Below are positions 5,573 to 7,595 of a stretch of 7,595 bases of DNA, piece after piece. This stretch comes from Clostridia bacterium (lineage in GTDB: Bacteria; Bacillota; Clostridia; UMGS1883), in assembly GCA_900768005.1 (NCBI GenBank), contig CAAGBE010000043.1:1-7595 (forward strand), written 5' to 3'. The notes below the pieces were generated by a model, which saw nothing but the letters and a program-made list of their open reading frames with translations, was not told the origin of the DNA and did not search any database. Position numbers and translations under genes: made by a program. Position 1 is the stretch's first letter, and the number at the start of each line of letters is the position of its first letter.

Positions 5573-7046
5573 ACTTCTTCGCCTCTCCTTTCAATGTAAG
5601 CTTTATGTCCTGAGGGCGTACATTAAGACCGACAAGGTCATTCTCGTCGTATGTATATTCAGTATCCAGTACGAAATCCTCGTCCTCGGGAGTACGGATT
5701 GTAAGTTGATAATGGTCACCCTTATATATAATGGAAACAATCTCACCCTTTACGATACCTGCTTCCTCGTCGTCGAGGATTTCAATATCCTTGAGTCCGA
5801 TTTCTGCACGGACATCCGCATCAGTAAAGTCGTAACGTGTACCGTCAGGTCCTACAACATAGCCCTCACTGTCAACAATTGAGCCTTGCACAAGAGAAGT
5901 AATGTCACATTCAAAGGGACATTCTGAAATAACAACACGGTTTTCCTTGTCAATGTAGGCATCGTTATAAATATTGGCGGTAAGCTCCTTTTTCATAATG
6001 TGAATACCGTCAGGCTCAATGTCAAAGCCGTAGGTTTCATTCACATTCAAATCCCTTGTATCAACTATGACAAGCTCGTTTCTGCCGACCATCATAATAT
6101 ATTCGTAGTGGATACCCTTGAAAATTTTGCTGACAATCTTACCCTTTGCCATTCCGCTGTTGGCATCAGTAATATGAACATCCTCGGGACGGATTACCAC
6201 GTCAACCTTTTCATTCTTCGGGAATTCGTCAACACAATCGAAAACGTGGTTTATAAATCTGACTTTTTTGTCACCCGTCACCGTACCGCTGTAAATATTG
6301 CTTTCACCGATGAAGTTTGCAACAAAGGCATTGTTAGGCTCGTTATAAATATCCTCAGGAGTACCGATTTGCTGAATCATACCGTCTTTCATAACCACAA
6401 TCGTGTCGGAGAGAGTAAGTGCCTCCTCCTGGTCGTGAGTTACATATATAAAGGTAATGCCGAGCTTTTTGTGCATTTCCTTAAGTTCAAGCTGCATATC
6501 CTTTCTCATTTTCAAATCGAGAGCACCCAAAGGCTCATCAAGGAGAAGAATTTCAGGCTCATTTACAATAGCACGGGCAATGGCAATTCTCTGTTGCTGA
6601 CCGCCTGAAAGGGTGGATATATCACGGTTTTCATACTCTTCAAGGTCAACTATTTTAAGAGCTTTCCTGACTTTCTTGTCAATTTCCTCTTTGGTGAGCT
6701 TTCTCATCTTTTCCCCGTCGGGAATTTTCTTCAGCTTCAGCCCGAATGCAATGTTGTCATAAACATCCATATGAGGGAAAAGAGCATACTTCTGGAAAAC
6801 TGTGTTTACGGGGCGTTTATACGGCGGAAGCAGGGAAATATCCTCTCCGTTTAAGAGAATCTGTCCGCCCGTAGGAAGCTCGAACCCTGCAATCATTCTG
6901 AGGGTAGTAGTCTTTCCGCATCCGCTGGGGCCTAAAAAGGTTACAAATTCCCCTTTCTTGACATAGAGATTGAAGTCCTCCACAGCATACGTCTGTCCGA
7001 AATGCTTGGATACATTTTTAAGTTCAATGATTACGTTGTTTTCCAT
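5559..7046 (-). CDS. potA: Spermidine/putrescine ABC transporter ATP-binding protein with extended C-terminus
   Basis: Cytoplasmic ATPase that powers polyamine uptake through PotB/PotC. 495 residues from ATG 7046, about 120 more than E. coli PotA. Nucleotide-binding domain: Walker A GPSGCGKT (39-46), Q-loop Q85 in VFQKYALFPH, signature LSGGQ (146-150), Walker B ILLLDEP (166-172), H-loop H204 in VTHDQEEA. All catalytic residues are present. A short lysine-rich insert lies at about 107-122. The C-terminal part has the usual TOBE-type regulatory domain (about 245-352) and then a second TOBE-like unit (about 430-487): GKIVSKIFKGIHY at 302-314 is echoed by GEIVSIIYKGDHY at 434-446. Start: GAGGTG (7053-7058) lies 6 bases before ATG 7046; the longer GTG start at 7055 would lie within that SD. 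First gene of the operon, behind an attenuator-like terminator. Confidence 0.95.
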   Translation of the reverse strand: MENNVIIELKNVSKHFGQTYAVEDFNLYVKKGEFVTFLGPSGCGKTTTLRMIAGFELPTGGQILLNGEDISLLPPYKRPVNTVFQKYALFPHMDVYDNIAFGLKLKKIPDGEKMRKLTKEEIDKKVRKALKIVDLEEYENRDISTLSGGQQQRIAIARAIVNEPEILLLDEPLGALDLKMRKDMQLELKEMHKKLGITFIYVTHDQEEALTLSDTIVVMKDGMIQQIGTPEDIYNEPNNAFVANFIGESNIYSGTVTGDKKVRFINHVFDCVDEFPKNEKVDVVIRPEDVHITDANSGMAKGKIVSKIFKGIHYEYIMMVGRNELVIVDTRDLNVNETYGFDIEPDGIHIMKKELTANIYNDAYIDKENRVVISECPFECDITSLVQGSIVDSEGYVVGPDGTRYDFTDADVRAEIGLKDIEILDDEEAGIVKGEIVSIIYKGDHYQLTIRTPEDEDFVLDTEYTYDENDLVGLNVRPQDIKLTLKGEAKKYAKK

Positions 7047-7052
7047 ATGTAA

Positions 7053-7058
7053 CACCTC
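7053..7058 (-). promoter_or_regulatory. potA ribosome-binding site that decides the start
   Basis: Minus-strand GAGGTG, 6 bases before ATG 7046. It overlaps the in-frame GTG at 7053-7055, which argues against that upstream start. Confidence 0.8.
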
Positions 7059-7064
7059 TGTCAG

Positions 7065-7106
7065 AAAAAATAAAAAAACACAAGCCGTAATTACTTAGCT
7101 TGTGTT
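7065..7106 (-). terminator. Attenuator-like intrinsic terminator in the potA leader
   Basis: On the minus strand AACACAAGC (7098-7106) pairs perfectly over 9 bp with GCTTGTGTT (7077-7085) around a 12-base loop, followed by a T-tract TTTTTATTTTTT (7065-7076). It is oriented to stop transcription going into potA, and the T-tract ends 6 bases before the SD. A terminator there would shut off the whole operon unless read-through is controlled, the usual place for a riboswitch or attenuator switch. It could instead end an upstream transcript, but that would leave no room for a separate potA promoter. Confidence 0.75.
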
Positions 7107-7395
7107 GAAAGTCGAAAAAGGAAACTCCCCAAAAAAGGATAATTTCAGATGTTGGACATACAGAGTCACTACTCTTATTGACCATTTCACAAGTTAGCGT
7201 AATTACGCATTTCGGTTATAAAGTAACCAACTTATAAAACTGAGCTTTCAGCCATTTCAGCATCATCGGAATTCGCCTGAAACAGCGAAATTTAGGCATC
7301 TTTTGGTTTGTCGTCCTTGAAAGGCGTCAGCCTATCTTCGTCCTCCGCACCAAAATCTGGACAAAATTTCGAATGTTTCAGGTTCGAAGAATTTT
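7107..7395 (-). ncRNA. Candidate structured leader RNA of the pot operon (unknown class)
   Basis: No gene is supported here. Read towards potA, it holds in order: stem TTTTGGT/ACCAAAA (7349-7355 with 7301-7307) enclosing hairpin AGGC-TGAC-GCCT (7322-7333) and two copies of AGGACGA (7338-7344, 7311-7317); then a three-way-junction-like fold with AAGTT/AACTT closing (7229-7233 with 7191-7195), hairpin GGTTA/TAACC (7214-7228) and palindrome GCGTAATTACGC (7197-7208); then hairpin AGAGT/ACTCT (7162-7175); then the terminator. CTTGTG (7188-7193) can pair with CACAAG in the terminator's 5' arm, giving a possible antiterminator. Pairings were found by eye. I see none of the signatures of common riboswitches I checked from memory (T-box, SAM, c-di-GMP, fluoride, ZTP, preQ1, ykkC). 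Confidence 0.5.
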
Positions 7396-7418
7396 TTGCT
7401 AACTATTTTTTCTGTCAA
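7390..7418 (-). promoter_or_regulatory. Possible promoter for the pot leader
   Basis: Minus-strand TTGACA (7413-7418) is a perfect -35, just downstream of the 7426-7465 terminator. The -10 is poor (AAAATT at 17-base or AAAAAT at 16-base spacing). If used, the leader before potA would be about 340 bases. Confidence 0.35.
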
Positions 7419-7425
7419 TACAAGT

Positions 7426-7465
7426 AAAAAATGAAGCCCATACTGTCGTATGGGCAAGGCTTTTT
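7426..7465. terminator. Bidirectional terminator upstream of the pot leader
   Basis: GCCCATAC (7436-7443) and GTATGGGC (7448-7455) make a perfect 8-bp stem with a 4-base loop. On the minus strand TTCATTTTTT follows (T-run 7426-7431); on the plus strand AAGGCTTTTT follows (7461-7465). It probably ends a leftward transcript that enters from beyond the right edge. Confidence 0.7.
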
Positions 7466-7595
7466 ACGCAGTATTGCAAAAAAAGAGGACGCAAAAAACG
7501 TAATTTCGATGATTCTGCAATGGCTACCTCAATCAATAATAAGGCGGAAAACCGCCAATCGGCAGTGGACCCGGCTGTCCGTATGGCCTCAACTC
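7466..7595. other. Right-edge non-coding stretch with hairpins, no gene recognised
   Basis: It contains hairpins GGCGG-AAAA-CCGCC (7543-7556) and GGAC/GTCC (7567-7580). One minus-strand frame reads to a stop near 7533 with a Pro/Gly/Tyr-rich end (PLPIGGFPPYY), which could be the last 20 residues of a gene lying to the right; another stays open down to 7399 but runs through the terminator hairpin. Neither can be judged from this fragment. It could equally be the 3' end of a structured RNA. Confidence 0.3.

Noticed and set aside
6000..6608. 202-residue plus-strand ORF opposite potA
   Set aside because: It lies wholly antisense to the conserved ATPase domain of potA, has no SD or promoter, and its composition mirrors potA codons.
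7131..7395. T-box or a common known riboswitch upstream of potA
   Set aside because: No T-box AGGGTGGNACCGCG-type element and none of the core motifs I remember for SAM, c-di-GMP, fluoride, ZTP, preQ1 or ykkC classes could be found by eye.
7399..7593. Minus-strand frame open from the right edge (65 codons)
   Set aside because: It runs straight through the perfect terminator hairpin and T-tract, shows no domain, and stops without a sensible coding end, so it is not called a gene.
1..7595. CRISPR array, transposase or phage genes
   Set aside because: No regularly spaced repeats and no transposase, integrase or phage protein in any frame; the only repeats are those near the tRNAs.

Overview
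The window looks like chromosome from a low-GC, Gram-positive anaerobe of the class Clostridia. Oscillospiraceae/Ruminococcus-like is my best guess, from gene style and codon use, not from a search. Evidence includes AGGAGG-type ribosome sites, TTGACA/TATAAT promoters (one with an extended -10), GTG/TTG start options, A/T-rich intergenic DNA, tRNA genes that encode CCA, and hairpin-plus-T-tract terminators.

Layout. (1) 1-908, minus: 5' three quarters of lysA (diaminopimelate decarboxylase), cut by the left edge. (2) 909-1118: divergent promoter region, lysA leftward and tRNAs rightward; each transcript would begin with a short perfect hairpin. (3) 1119-1279, plus: tRNA-Thr(UGU) and tRNA-Tyr(GUA) abutting with no spacer, then a long palindromic terminator. 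(4) 1275-1412: non-coding palindromic segment with one inverted and one direct partial copy of the tRNA-Tyr T-arm, suggesting a small mobile or REP-like element at the tRNA 3' end. (5) 1417-2526, plus: promoter(s), an operator-like palindrome, a two-TM small membrane protein and a TetR-family regulator, apparently a self-regulated two-gene cassette. (6) 2508-2541: shared bidirectional terminator. (7) 2543-7046, minus: complete potA-potB-potC-potD operon for a spermidine/putrescine ABC importer, with overlapping genes. (8) 7047-7595: about 550 bases without a convincing gene. On the minus strand it holds a potA leader with several stem-loops, ending in an intrinsic terminator whose U-tract stops about six bases before the potA ribosome site. 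Further right is another terminator hairpin, probably ending an upstream transcript.

How the parts work together. PotD would capture polyamine outside the cell, PotB and PotC form the channel, and PotA supplies ATP hydrolysis. Two features differ from the textbook system: PotA has an extra C-terminal TOBE-like repeat, and PotD lacks a lipobox but has a C-terminal membrane anchor with a basic tail. The most interesting candidate for something undescribed is the potA leader. Its layout (three-way-junction-like fold, possible antiterminator pairing, terminator next to the Shine-Dalgarno) resembles a riboswitch or attenuator, and I do not recognise it as a named class. That is inference from hand-drawn pairing only.
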